A stretch of DNA of 64,000 nucleotides from positions 4,112,053 through 4,176,052 of the forward strand of contig JABACO010000004.1 of NCBI GenBank assembly GCA_013339895.1, in the 5' to 3' direction. Shown here one piece after another: positions 27,775 to 38,614 of the stretch (positions are counted from its first letter, which is position 1; each line of letters opens with the position of its first letter). Source of the stretch: Ephydatia muelleri. Its lineage: Eukaryota; Porifera; Demospongiae; Spongillida; Spongillidae. The notes under the pieces were generated by a model, which was not told the DNA's origin, ran no database searches, and was given only the letters and a program-made list of their open reading frames with translations. The position numbers and the translations under genes were made by a program.

Positions 27775-27857
27775 CATGCGGGTCTGGGTACGAGACGACA
27801 GGAAAGGCCTGGCACTGCGGGTCTGGGCACGAGACGACAGGAAAGGCCTGGCACGAG
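27775..27857. repeat. tandem pair of the GGGTCTGGG..ACGAGACGACAGG motif
   Basis: GCGGGTCTGGGTACGAGAC followed by GACAGGAAAGGCCTGGCAC occurs twice with small differences. The motif is the end sequence of the MITEs at 6218 and 16493, here without its inverted partner. Confidence 0.75.
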
Positions 27858-28154
27858 GCGTAGTACAACGTTGTTAAACGTTGTACAAACGTTGTAAAAC
27901 GTGAATGCAATGATTGTATTCTATTGCCATTCATGCCGCGTGTAACGTTGAAATTTGATGTATTCTTACTGTAAATACGTTGTAATTCATAGTAAAATTT
28001 ACAACCATTGTGAAAAATACAACCGTAGTAAAAGCACAATTTTGTTGTATTTCAAATAACGCATATACAATGTTTTACCACACGATATACACTGCATTGC
28101 AACAAAAATACATTACATTTCTACCATCGTAAAATCATTTTTTTCCCTGTGAAT

Positions 28155-29496
28155 TCTATATAGCTACCGATCCACGCGGCATGGTACAATGGTATATCTC
28201 TGTGAGTTGTTTCATAATACCCATCTCCCTTCTTCAGCCAGCATTCAGTGACGCATAGCCATCGACGTTTTGTCGTTGGTTGTCAGTCATAGGATTTAAT
28301 ATTTCTGGTCCACTTGAAGATCTTTTGGCCAACTATATCCTCCTCGCATTGATATGACCAAGATGCGCGCATGAGAAGATCGATGTTGTTTCAGGATGTT
28401 TGTATATATTGTGTGGTGCATGCATGTCGTGTGTATTGTGTGTGTGTGTGTGTGTAGATGTGTGTGTTGTGTGTGTGTGTTTGTGTGTGTATGTGTGTGT
28501 TGTGTGTGTGTTTGTGTGTGTATGTGTGTTTATGTGTGTGTGGTGTGTGTGTGTGTCAGTGTGGTGTGAATGATGCTGATTGATGTTTGATGTGTATATG
28601 CGTTTGAATTTGGAGCCATGGAAATGATGAGCCAACAATTGTGTGTTATGAACGTGTGCCAAATGAAGCGACATTTGTCAACGAAATCCATGTACATGTA
28701 AATAGCTCATCGTTTAAGCATATAATCGGGCTATTCTTTGCTTGTATAGCTGCATGATTGTAATGGTTTTCCTTTAACTTTGCAGTTACCCATTATCCTT
28801 GTTGATACTTGTCCGAAGTTAATTGTGGGTTATCCTTGAACATGTAGTTGTACATGTTCATGTCTATCCTTGTTATGGCTCATTCCATGTACATGTATTT
28901 GTGGTTATTCCTGTATCACTGATGTTTGTATACAGATCCTTTGTTCGTAGTTACAATGAATCCTCTTACATGTTGCTTCTATGCATGTATATGGGGCTGC
29001 ACTTCGACTGAATTTTCTGGCGTAGTGTCTGCTGGATACATAGAAGAACTACGTGAACCTTGTCGACAGATGTGTCCACACTTTGCATACTAGTCACGCA
29101 CAACAAAACGACAATAGCGAGTCACTCGGGGGAAGGGGTGGGGGGGAAGTGAATTTGGTTGGTGCACAGATCATGCAGGAATGCACTAGATAATGGCGAG
29201 GTGTTGATATTGGTGCTTCACCAGCTCAATTTTCACGCATCGAAAACCTTGCACACTTACTGCATATATATATATATATAGGACAATGCTACGTGTAGTC
29301 CCTCATGAGTTGGTGCATGCATGTGGTATGCAGACACACAGATATTTGAAATGCACCACCAGTGATTATCCAGTGGAGCGGGCTTATATGTGTACAAGTG
29401 GGAGAATCGTTTCAGCGAAAGGGGCCCTAACGCATGTTTTTTTTTTCAAGATTTCAAATTTGTAGATATTCTCCTCTATACACCTTAGTTCTTACG
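28155..29496. other. intergenic with TG-rich tract
   Basis: A degenerate TG-rich tract occupies about 28436-28556. The segment 28855-28910 is shared with 23025-23075. No gene seen. Confidence 0.5.
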
Positions 29497-29650
29497 CACT
29501 GAGAATCGGAATATCTGTCATGGAGTTGTGAGGCGCTGAATTTATAATTAGCCACGCAAGCGTTACATTTCTATTGCGGGTACTGGAAATGTTATCATGT
29601 ACAGTACATGTATGCGCTAGGTTCCTTTTCGTGGAAACGACCCAAGTAAT
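29497..29650. repeat. dispersed repeat, copy 2
   Basis: Matches 7866-8035 (CGCACTGAGAAT, ATTAGCCA, CGCAAGCGTTACATTTC, CGTGGAAAC). It lies 110 bp downstream of the stop of deacetylase copy B. Confidence 0.65.
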
Positions 29651-29760
29651 AGCTGAAATTCTGTAATGCGAATGATACAATGCATATACACGCACAAAAT
29701 TTACGTGCGGGTAAAGTAAATTGTGTTCTAGATCTAAATGCACGTGTGTTATCGATCTAA

Positions 29761-30708
29761 TCAGCATTTCCACGAGGGATTCCGTGATTTAGGAGTGACG
29801 TGATCCCGGTACCAGTTGACCTTTGGATCTCCTATACACTCGCCAACGGTCACCATCTTCAAATTCCGCTGCTTGACCCAGTTAATGATGAACGGTACCA
29901 TGACTTGCGCGGTTTTATCATTTGTCTCGTGTTGCAGAATGATGTGCGAAACATCGGTCGAAGCGAGGTTGTACGTCTCCTGCTGTTTAGCCGTAGACGC
30001 TCCAATTGCGTCTCCAGAATCGATATCCCACATCGCGACGACTTTGATCCCCGTAGCCGGTAGCGCGCTGAGCACCTCGTCATTATACGAGCCGTACGGA
30101 GGTCGCATGTAAACAGGAACTGCGCCGATAATTTCCTTGAAAATCTCAGCCAGTTTGGTCATCTGTTCGGCGACGGCGTTTTTCGACAACGTCGTCAGGT
30201 CAGGATGTGAGTAAGTGTGTGAGGCTATCTGATGACCGGCGTCGAATGCTGCCTTGATTCCCTCGGCATGATCGTATATACAGCCAAAATTTCGACCGTT
30301 CACAAAGAACGTCACGTGACCACCGGCCTCAGTGAACTGTTGCGCGATCTTCGCCGTGTACTTGTAAGGTCCGTCGTCGAAAGTGATGGCTACTGCGTTC
30401 GGAATAACGCAGTTACTGACAACTTGAACGTTCGGTGTGGGTGGCCGCGGGTCGGAGGGTGGCTCTGGCGCAGAAGAAGACGAGCATCGTCCCCAGCCAA
30501 CCTGGCACCCGGCGCCACAGTGGGCAGCTGAAGACCCGCACCACCCGTACATTGAACAGCAGTATCCGCGAGGGCACACCGCTCCGTTCGATTGACAGAC
30601 TCCATTCGTAGATACGGGACGATGAACAGAACGCGCCGAAACCCCAAATGCAGCGAGGCAAAATATGAAATACAGCAGCTGTATTGGAAGACACCGATCT
30701 TCTCTCAT
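29761..30708 (-). CDS. secreted chitin deacetylase, CBM18 + NodB/CE4 (copy B, intact)
   Basis: 315 residues from the ATG at 30708. A hydrophobic signal peptide (about 1-25, ending VSARS) is followed by a hevein-type chitin-binding domain with eight cysteines (38-75), a Ser/Pro linker and a NodB domain. Catalytic motifs are complete: TFDDGP, SHTYSH, MRPPYG, AMWDIDSGDA and ILQHE. The predicted reaction is hydrolysis of N-acetyl groups of chitin to give chitosan, outside the cell, metal-dependent. There are no introns. GC content is visibly higher than the flanks. The CBM18-CE4 order and the motif spellings are those of fungal chitin deacetylases; animal enzymes usually carry CBM14 or LDL-receptor modules. 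The 5' flank resembles that of copy C, so the duplication included the promoter. Horizontal origin is an inference. Confidence 0.93.
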   Translation of the reverse strand: MREDRCLPIQLLYFIFCLAAFGVSARSVHRPVSTNGVCQSNGAVCPRGYCCSMYGWCGSSAAHCGAGCQVGWGRCSSSSAPEPPSDPRPPTPNVQVVSNCVIPNAVAITFDDGPYKYTAKIAQQFTEAGGHVTFFVNGRNFGCIYDHAEGIKAAFDAGHQIASHTYSHPDLTTLSKNAVAEQMTKLAEIFKEIIGAVPVYMRPPYGSYNDEVLSALPATGIKVVAMWDIDSGDAIGASTAKQQETYNLASTDVSHIILQHETNDKTAQVMVPFIINWVKQRNLKMVTVGECIGDPKVNWYRDHVTPKSRNPSWKC

Positions 30709-31758
30709 GACCGCGGACACAATCAGCCAACACTGGTAAATACAATTTACGTTGCGGAATAAAAACTTGCATGCATATTTTATTTATATTACACCATTGA
30801 AAAATCTGTGGTCTAGCTCTTATGTAGTGATTCCATTATTGCAATGCAAATTCAGAGAAATGCATCAGTGTATCGTCACAATGAACCCGGAAAATAACCA
30901 CAACACATTTCGTGTACGCGGCAGGGACTTAATCTGAAGGTTCAGATATACAGTATAGAGTCTGGTGTCTTATTCTTCGCATCATTCTTGCAATTATGAC
31001 CATTCTTCATTCTTGTTGTTTTTTTTTCTTCTATATTTTTTCACCTTCACATGCCATATTAACATGCGGCTTCCATTCAGACCGCAATTGTACCCGCTTG
31101 CAATAAACAATTTAACTGCTACTGTAAATTGCCAGTTGTGCATGAATGTAACCTCCTTCATGCCACTTCCGTATTTGCTTCTCATCAGCGCAGACCGCCT
31201 GAAATTGGGGGGGAGGGGGGGGGGGGGCAGGCATATTTCTGCGCAGAGGGGAAAAGATCGGCTATGTCCTCTCGGACAGAATCCGCTCCGCTAGCAGAAC
31301 GTGCCCCCAGGACAAAATTCGCTAGTGGGGGGGGGGGTATTGGTATAATTATACAACTGCAGACGATCTAGTGCAGGAGGGCTATACTTGATTGACTGCG
31401 AAGCGGTACGGAGTGTGATAAGGAAGTTTATCATTTCCGACAATGGAGAGTTGTTGTACCAGCATACAAACAAATTAATAGACGGTAACTTACAATGTAT
31501 TAATTTACATACCTATTCGTGTAGCAGAGATATGGAGCCGTTTTGCGATTCGTGTTCAGCTACACCACACTAGCTCATCAATGCAATTTCATAGAACTTA
31601 CATGTATAATTTTATGCTACTTACATAATACGATAATACACGCACACATCACGTGATGCATTACGTCCTATAAATTTAAATACAATGCATTAATTCCCTA
31701 GCATGCACGGTACATATGCTTAGTTTCCTATTTTCAGGAACAGTTACTGTGCAACAGC
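30709..31758. other. intergenic, upstream of deacetylase B
   Basis: Immediately upstream, GGAATAA, GCATGCAT and TTTATTTATATT are shared with the copy C upstream region. Two short poly-G runs lie near 31208-31227 and 31326-31336. No other gene is supported. Confidence 0.5.
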
Positions 31759-32130
31759 TTAATAATGAATAAATCGAAGCCACGTGCTTTGCATACACGC
31801 GCATCGAAGGCAGTGAATAATCCACATGGCCTGGTACACAGATCCTGTAGGGTCTTTTGTCACAGATTTATTAAACAAATCCTTGCCCCAAGTATCTCGA
31901 AGTGTGTCACACGAGAACACTATATCACTTCTCAAGTCGTTATGATTAAAAAAGATCATATCAGTTTACCTCTGCATGAAGGAATGCCACCTCTGGTCCA
32001 GCCATCTTAACATGCTAGAAGCACAAGCATCCACTAAATGTAGGTATGTTACAATTCTGCAAATAATTGGCCGCCATCTTGTTCGTAAAATTTGCGTCCA
32101 AGTTTTCAACGCTCTTCGCGTACGCATGAT
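31759..32130 (-). other. possible 5' end of a minus-strand gene (weak)
   Basis: On the minus strand, CCAATAGGAGGC (CCAAT box-like, near 32145) is followed by two ATGs in good initiation context: AACAAGATGGCGGCC near 32080 and GTTAAGATGGCTGG near 32010. A clear donor (GCAGAG then GTAAAC) and an acceptor (GATATAG) follow. The downstream frame is short (about 60 codons) and unfamiliar, and the splicing cannot be fixed. It could be chance. Confidence 0.2.
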
Positions 32131-32636
32131 ATAGGGTGCCTCCTATTGGTTCACGGCGTAGCATTTATGGCAGTTGCTTAGTTACTGACAAAGTACACAG
32201 ATTCCTCTTCGGTAATCTGTATTGACTTCAAAAAATAAACTCTCCTCTTAACAGTATTGCCCGTTACTAAAAATGACACATCTTTAACGTATCAGAACAC
32301 CCAGATCCGAGATTCAGACCACTTAGAAAAGTACCTGGACTCGTAATACTGCTTATTATCTTGTGTTTGACAAAATTTCGAGACAATCTGACGATTCCAA
32401 AAGAAGTTGTAACGCCCGACATTTGGTATATGTTCACCTCTATTATTATCTATCCTGGTTAGTTGTTACGCTCGTATAATTGTATATTGTTTGACTAACT
32501 TTTTGTTCTCTAGTTCAGTAGAGGAACATCCCAGGGCATGAGGCATTTGGTGACATCACAAAAGAACGGATGGTGTAGAACTAGAAGACAATAAGTAGCG
32601 TAGCGAAGCGCAGCCAGCAAGCAGAACGGCTTTATT

Positions 32637-33802
32637 GTTCCGAATAGGGTCAACTACCGATAAGCTTTGTCCTTACCGCTTACCGGTTATCCGATACCGT
32701 TAAGCAACCGGTAAGACACTTTCTTATTCATTACCGTTCAGTAAGAGATAATTTCTTACTGAATATTATCGGTAACAGTCAGCTTTCTTATTGATTGTTC
32801 AATGTACTTATTATTCACGATAGTGGTCAAAACTAATCGAATTAGTGTTATGAATAATTACTTGGAGGGAATTTTCGCTCGTACGTGCATGTGTTGTATA
32901 TTCACAGTGACGTCAACGCAAGGAACTGTACTAATACACGGTCCGCTGGTGTACAATTACAGAGAGGTCACATGATACTTGATAATTATGTTTTTTTCAA
33001 TTTAATAAAGCTTCAAAAAATGAAAAGAAGCATCACAGGCAAGGCTTTTTCATCAAAAAATGCTAAGGTCTCTTACGATCAAGTTGCAATTGCAGCTTCA
33101 TTGCCATAACATCCGGAGGAGATTATCGGCCGTCGAACTACGAAAGGAAAGCCAGAGTACGAGATTAAATAAAAACATGCGGTATTTTGAAAGAAGGGCA
33201 GTGTTGGTTTGCATGGTTACCTTTGATTACGTCAACACTGATATTAAACCGGCCATTATAATTAGTAAACTATTGCCGTCTATCTAGGATAAGCGAAGGG
33301 CGTATAAAAAGGTAATCGATTTCTGACAGCATATGAAAGAAACGAATATCGATCAATCGCGACTAAGAAAAACAGAATCGGTAATTTCGACTAAAGGAAA
33401 GTCTGAAATCGGTAATCTGCTATTCTGCTAAATGCATAGTCGACCGAATATGTAATCGCGAATAATCGATTAACCTACAAAACCTGAAAATCGGTTACAC
33501 ACCCTGTGATTGCCTGCATAGTTCTGTGTAAACATGTATATCTGACAGTTTATTCATAATCAATACTTCAAAAAGAAGCTTGGGGATTGTAGTAGTAGAT
33601 AAGAAAAGATGGGAGTGGCTCATAGTTTTTGGACACGCCCTCTTCCTTAGCGGTAATCATTACCATTCAGTAAGAAAGCTTATCGGTAAGTTTATCATCG
33701 ATAACGAAGAGAAATTTCAGTACATAATCGACAAGAGGTATTTACTTACTGATAATTATCGATAAGCTCAAAACCTTACCGATAGTTGACCCTAGTTCCG
33801 AA
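32637..33802. mobile_element. hAT-like non-autonomous element, 1150 bp, with 8-bp target duplication
   Basis: The element (32645-33794) begins TAGGGTCAACTACCGATAAG and ends with the complement of TAGGGTCAACTATCGGTAAG. The identical octamer GTTCCGAA flanks it (32637-32644 and 33795-33802). An 8-bp duplication and YAGGG ends are features of hAT elements. The interior has repeated TTACCGRTAAG-type words close to both ends and no transposase frame. It was probably mobilised by an autonomous partner elsewhere. Confidence 0.88.
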
Positions 33803-34023
33803 CAATGGTGCATTGTTAAACGTATGCTGGTGTATTATTTTTATACATGCATTCTTTGATTGCGCACCTGTGAAGTATTGTTGTCAGTTGGTTGCTAGTT
33901 CATTCGTTCATCGTTGCCAGTTTATTCGTTCGAGGTGGGAAGTATTGTGTTGGTTGCCAGTTTTTTTTCTTTGTTCGAGGTGTAAAATATCGGCTTTTGG
34001 TTGCCAATTCTAGCGTTTGATTC

Positions 34024-34368
34024 ATGGCCAATCCAGCAAAGAAACGACGCAAAGTGATAAAACCGAATGCCAAGCCAGGAATTATCATGCAACACCTACT
34101 TGATAACTTCTCAATGTTGCCTGAAAACAATGAATTTTTGAATGGACATGTGCTATACTTATACGTATGCTTATGTGAGTCCAGCCGAATCAGAACTGTG
34201 AGGGAGCTGTTTTCACACCTACCTTCTACCTCACAACACGCTTCTGAATCATCAGTTTCTTCTTTTTTATCTTGTGAAATGAAGAAGCTAGTGTCTCGAA
34301 CCCTAGACAGTTTTTGTTCTTCAAACTCGCCGAGAAGGGGGAGTGATTGCATGATTTTTATCCTTTAA
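34024..34368 (+). CDS. hypothetical ORF, basic N terminus resembling a nuclear localisation signal
   Basis: 114 codons from ATG to TAA, 220 bp right of the hAT-like element. It starts with MANPAKKRRKV, which resembles a classical nuclear localisation signal. The remainder is Ser-rich with no recognisable domain. There are no obvious introns. It may be an exon, an element fragment or chance. Confidence 0.25.
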   Translation: MANPAKKRRKVIKPNAKPGIIMQHLLDNFSMLPENNEFLNGHVLYLYVCLCESSRIRTVRELFSHLPSTSQHASESSVSSFLSCEMKKLVSRTLDSFCSSNSPRRGSDCMIFIL

Positions 34369-35716
34369 TAAAGATATTCAATACAAGAACCCATTTCCTA
34401 TTGTGACAGAAAGATCAACAGTATAATTTCATCAATACGTTGCGAATTTCATGTGATTTCTTAATACGCAGAATGGGTCGCACGGTTCTCATTGACGTCC
34501 GTAACAAAAAATAACGATAATTTTTGCTCTTTAAAAGGCGATAACTTTTTAAATTTTAAACATCTGCGCTGTGCTTGAGTATCATTAAGTTTTGTTTTTT
34601 ACGCTCTTCTTGACAGTACTATTTTTATTTCTATTGGTTGGATTTGAATTTTTTTGTAACATCCCTACTAAATGACTCTTTCTCTTCGAACCTTTCGGCA
34701 TTGCTAGATGCAAAGTCACAAAGCACTAAAACAATAACGAGAGCTCTGTACACTGAATGATAACGTGCGAGCACAATAATTGACTTGTGTATTATTGCGT
34801 CGCACTTTGTAGAATAGAAAACGCTGTTATGTGCGCTTGGCGATAATCACTTCATGTCATTCAATCATTTGATTTGATTGGACAGTCCATTGCTAACGTC
34901 ACATATATATCACCCCCCAAAAAGCATTTTAAAAATATTGATAGCGGGCTAATAATAAAGTAGGTGCACTAAGCCAAATACATATTGTTTCAAGTTTTTT
35001 TTAATTGACTACAGTTCTTGAGCATAGCACCCAAATGAGTCAATATAGCATGTCCTTTGGCCTGGTTCCAAAGTATACAACATTCATGCTTGGACCACAG
35101 GTTACATAGGAAGTTAATTGGTGTAGGTTTGAAGCGTTTGCCTTTACCCTTTGCTGAAGTAAGTTCACAATCTGATAGCATCAACAGGCCTTTATAGCCA
35201 CCCTTCTCCGAATTCTCACAACAGAACTAAGGTTGCTTGCAAGGATTATGGTAAAGACTGACCTGGTCTGGCCAGAGCAAAATACAGTGTCATTTGTTAA
35301 ACTACATCGTTCATTTTGATAACAACGTTTAGCGCAACATTATAACATTAATATACTTAGAATCTGTCATAATGTATAATCAGTTATCAAATCACATCAA
35401 ACTTCACACACAACATAGTAAGCATATTGATGCAAAACGGCGGTTTTGCCCTCAGGCATCACCTCGATTCCCTGGCTGTGAGAATTTGCATCGCTTCAGA
35501 TAAAATTACCCAACTGACTATAACATGACAGCCCTACCTCCGCACCATAATATTATTTTCTTTGTTCTCACAAATCATTCGACAGATTTAAAAATACTGT
35601 GTGTTTATAAATACGTTGTTTTGCAACCGGCCAATTTTTAAGTCTACAAGACAGCAAAGTAAAATAAAGAGCTGGAACTGCATGATTAAGAACTGACGTG
35701 CATCTATGAAGTGTTA
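34369..35716. other. AT-rich intergenic
   Basis: No supported gene. Short frames such as 34990-35184 (minus) show no domain. Confidence 0.45.
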
Positions 35717-35870
35717 TCCATGTTGTGGTATCCTGTTGTGGTATCCGTGGTGTGGTATCCATGTTGTGGTATCTGTGGTGTGGTATCCATGTTGTGGTAT
35801 CTGTGGTGTGTATGTATGGTATGATATCAGTGGTGTGGTATCTATGGTGTGATATCCATGGTGTGGTATA
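35717..35870. repeat. GTGTGGTATCC minisatellite
   Basis: About ten degenerate units of TGTGGTATCCATGT / TGTGGTATCTGTGG, period about 14-15 bp. Confidence 0.85.
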
Positions 35871-36289
35871 CTTTATACAAATGTATATCTTGTAAAGAAT
35901 TTTTCACCATTAATTTATCTTTGATAATTATAGTTTGGGTATCTACTTTATGGGGTATTGTAACATTTTTGTGTGACCTTTGTGGTGTAGAAAAGGAGAG
36001 GCTGTTGGAGACGAGACCTTTATTACTAGGTAGGTGAGAGAGGTTGCTTGGAATCTGTTGGAGAAGAGTGTCTGAGAGCAGATCTGGGAGTGGGGAGAAG
36101 CTGCTGGATACTGTCTCAGAGTTTGCCGGTCTACTGTAGATTATATTAACAGTGGTCACAATTTATGTTACCAGTACATGTATGTAACAATTGAGATCAC
36201 TACCACTACATTGGTAACAGAGATAGTACAATTACGGTTGCTATGGTGAGAAGATATTTACTATTAGTCAAATTGGTGGATCTACGCAA

Positions 36290-36560
36290 TAAGTCCTACT
36301 AGACTCAGGCTTTGCTGTATCACTTCTCGGGCAGGATGTTGCAAACAGGTAACAGGGATTGAATGCACGAAACCAAACCTTGATATGCATGTATGCATCA
36401 GGTGACAGCAGCTGTGAACATCTACCCATTGTGGATCATGTTAGAATCACAGTGAAGGTTTGGGGAACTCGAAAGGCGGCACAATTGTTAGGTGGTTGCA
36501 TTCCTGATCACTCCTGCCACTTCTCAGCAAAGACACAATGCCAATCATATTGGCACAAAA
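36290..36560 (+). pseudogene. retropepsin-like protease fragment of a retroelement
   Basis: One frame reads LLDSGFAVSLLGQDV, then a TAA, then YASGDSSCEHLPIVDHVRI. The D-S-G catalytic triplet followed by a hydrophobic strand, and the later ASGD..LPIVDHV part, are typical of Ty3/Gypsy retropepsins. A stop codon and the absence of flanking gag or pol frames show that it is dead. Confidence 0.55.
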
Positions 36561-37351
36561 GCAGGGAAATAGGTTTGTACACAAACCTGCAGTACTGTAC
36601 CTTTACCTAACCAGGATTCCCAGAAATTCAGTACACTGCGGGAATCTGGGGTGGCATTGAAGAGGAAGTGGTGTCCAGTTGTACGAATCCACATGGCAGA
36701 GGCGAGGTAATGAATGAAGACTCTGCAGTCCCAACACAATGAAGGTAGAGTATTAGAGTAAAGAGATGCTTTGTGGCCACCATGCTGAAATTCAAGGGTA
36801 TCTTCATCACCAAGGTTGGAAATGACAGCAATGTCCTCCAACCCCAGGACCTTTCATGTGCTACCATGCAGGATCCCCACCCACATTTGAGATGAAGTTG
36901 TACGTCAGATCAGGCATGTTGCACAAAGAGATCACTGTGGAGAGCTGCATGTAGTCCATGGGTAGCACCAGCACTGTACGTGTCAAAGAAATCATTCAGG
37001 AGAGGTGAGACTGTGTCTACTATAGTTAGCTAAACAACTGCCTACCCTCTGCCTCTAGTGGATGAAGTTTAGGACAGACCAGCTGGTGCAGCTATATATT
37101 AAGCAATCTGGATATTTAGCAATCCAGAGTGGTACCCATGCAACCACAAGAAAGTCAGACCTCATTTTCACCAGGTCCAGCTGATACTCACAGAATGGAT
37201 CTGAGTAGATTTCTATAGTTGTGCATGTGACCCGTGCATGCTCCAATTTTGTGAACCCTTCAAGCCCCTTTCTGTGCGGGACTGTAATATAATGTGTGTG
37301 CATGCACACACATTAATATACATACAAGTCCCATTGTTACTGAGCAACTCT
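36561..37351. other. unassigned DNA, possibly more eroded retroelement
   Basis: Open frames on the minus strand (36545-36867) show no domain I recognise. Confidence 0.35.
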
Positions 37352-37418
37352 GAGCAACTCAAATCTGATCTCTCTACCGCAATGCATTGCAGTAGAGAGA
37401 GGTCAGATTTGAGTTGCT
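37352..37418. repeat. short hairpin
   Basis: Arms of about 31 bp (AGCAACTCAAATCTGA and its complement) around GCAATGCATTGC. A small palindrome of unknown origin. Confidence 0.8.
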
Positions 37419-37663
37419 AGTGATACTGAGATGGGTACATGTCATCATGATGTCATCCATCCATGACGCAATCGGAATATACTTTTGACTTAAAATGTCT
37501 CCGCCATGCATCGCAATTTCTCAATATGTTTTACCAGAGATAACATTACATGTAAGTCTGCATAGTTTTATAATGCACGGCACAAATTAAAGTTACGTGC
37601 CGGTCAACTAAATGAAATTCTTGATCTACATGTACATGTACACACACACACACGTATATATCA

Positions 37664-38614
37664 TTAGCATGTCCACGAGGGATTCTGTGATTCTGGAGTG
37701 ACGTAATCCACGTACCAGTTGACCTTTGGATCTCCTAGACACTCACCAACGGTCACCATCTTCAAATTCCGCTGCTTGACCCAGTTAATGATAAACGGTA
37801 CCATGACTTGCGCGGTACTTTCGTATGTATCGTGTTGCAGTATGATGTGCGAAACATTCGTCGAAGCGAGGTTGTATGTTTCCTGCTGCGAAGCCGTAGA
37901 CGATCCGATTGCGTCTCCAGGATTGATATCCCACATCGCGACGACTTTGATCCCCGTAGCCGGTAGCGCGCTGAGCACCTCGTCATTATACGCGCCGTAC
38001 GGAGGTCGCATGTAAACAGGAACTGCGCCGAGAATCTTCTTGAAAACTTCAGCCAGCTTGGTCATCTGTTGCGTCACGGCGTCCTTGGATAACACCGTCA
38101 GGTTTGGATGGGACCACGTGTGTGATCCTATCTGATGACCGGCGTCGAATGCTGCCTTGACCGCCTCGGCTTGCTCGTATATGCAATCATAGTTCCAACC
38201 GTTCACAAAGAAAGTCACGTGACCACCGGCCTCGGTGAACTGTTGCGCGATATTCGCCGTGTACTTGTAAGGTCCGTCGTCGAAAGTGATGGCTACTGCG
38301 TTTGGTATGACGCAGTTTTTGACAATCCGCGGAACGTTCGGTGTGGGTGGCCGCGGGTTGGAGGGTGGCTCTGGCGTAGAAGAAGACGAGCATCGTCCCC
38401 AGCCAACCTGACACCCGGCGCCACAATGGGCAGCTGAAGACCCGCACCACCCGTACATCGAACAGCAGTACCCGCGAGGGCACACCGCTCCGTTCGATTG
38501 ACAGATTCCATCCGTAGATACGGTGCGATGAACGGAACGCGCCGAAACTGCAAATGCAGCGAAGCAAAATGTGAAATACAGCAGCCGTATTGGAAGACCA
38601 AGATCTGCTCTCAT
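37664..38614 (-). CDS. secreted chitin deacetylase, CBM18 + NodB/CE4 (copy C, intact)
   Basis: 316 residues from the ATG at 38614. Signal peptide 1 to about 25; hevein-type CBM18 at 38-75 with eight cysteines; Ser/Pro linker 76-95; NodB domain 101-290. The key residues are present: D112-D113 in TFDDGP, H165 and H169 in SHTWSH, RPPYG at 203-207, MWDINPGD at 227-234 and H261 in LQHD. It should deacetylate chitin outside the cell. It is very similar to copy B, including part of the 5' flank, and lies on the same strand 7 kb away. There are no introns, and GC content is higher than in surrounding DNA. Differences from B lie in the linker and near the active site (WSH against YSH, INPGD against IDSGD), which may mean slightly different substrates. 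Fungal-type architecture. Confidence 0.93.
   Translation of the reverse strand: MRADLGLPIRLLYFTFCFAAFAVSARSVHRTVSTDGICQSNGAVCPRGYCCSMYGWCGSSAAHCGAGCQVGWGRCSSSSTPEPPSNPRPPTPNVPRIVKNCVIPNAVAITFDDGPYKYTANIAQQFTEAGGHVTFFVNGWNYDCIYEQAEAVKAAFDAGHQIGSHTWSHPNLTVLSKDAVTQQMTKLAEVFKKILGAVPVYMRPPYGAYNDEVLSALPATGIKVVAMWDINPGDAIGSSTASQQETYNLASTNVSHIILQHDTYESTAQVMVPFIINWVKQRNLKMVTVGECLGDPKVNWYVDYVTPESQNPSWTC

Larger units (their letters stand above)
24100..28151. mobile_element. CACTA-like DNA transposon, 4.05 kb (putative)
   Basis: The left end reads CACAGGGAAAAA and the right end its complement. AAT flanks both sides (24097-24099 and 28152-28154), a 3-bp target duplication as in CACTA/EnSpm elements. Subterminal copies of AACGTTGTA- and TTACAAC-type words cluster within 250 bp of the left end and 320 bp of the right end, also typical of CACTA elements. 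Inside are a satellite array, a minus-strand gene with a zinc-finger-like motif and a plus-strand six-exon gene. A 162-bp MITE at 59910 has the same termini and a 3-bp duplication. No complete transposase core was found, so the copy may be internally deleted. Confidence 0.65.

Noticed and set aside
29800..30772. antisense and shifted frames of about 75-120 codons over deacetylase B (and the same over C and A)
   Set aside because: Shadows of a GC-rich coding sequence; the sense frame has complete NodB and CBM18 motifs.
29761..38614. deacetylase genes as fungal or bacterial contamination
   Set aside because: They have eukaryotic-style signal peptides and lie between animal-type repeats shared with the TRIM-NHL flank.
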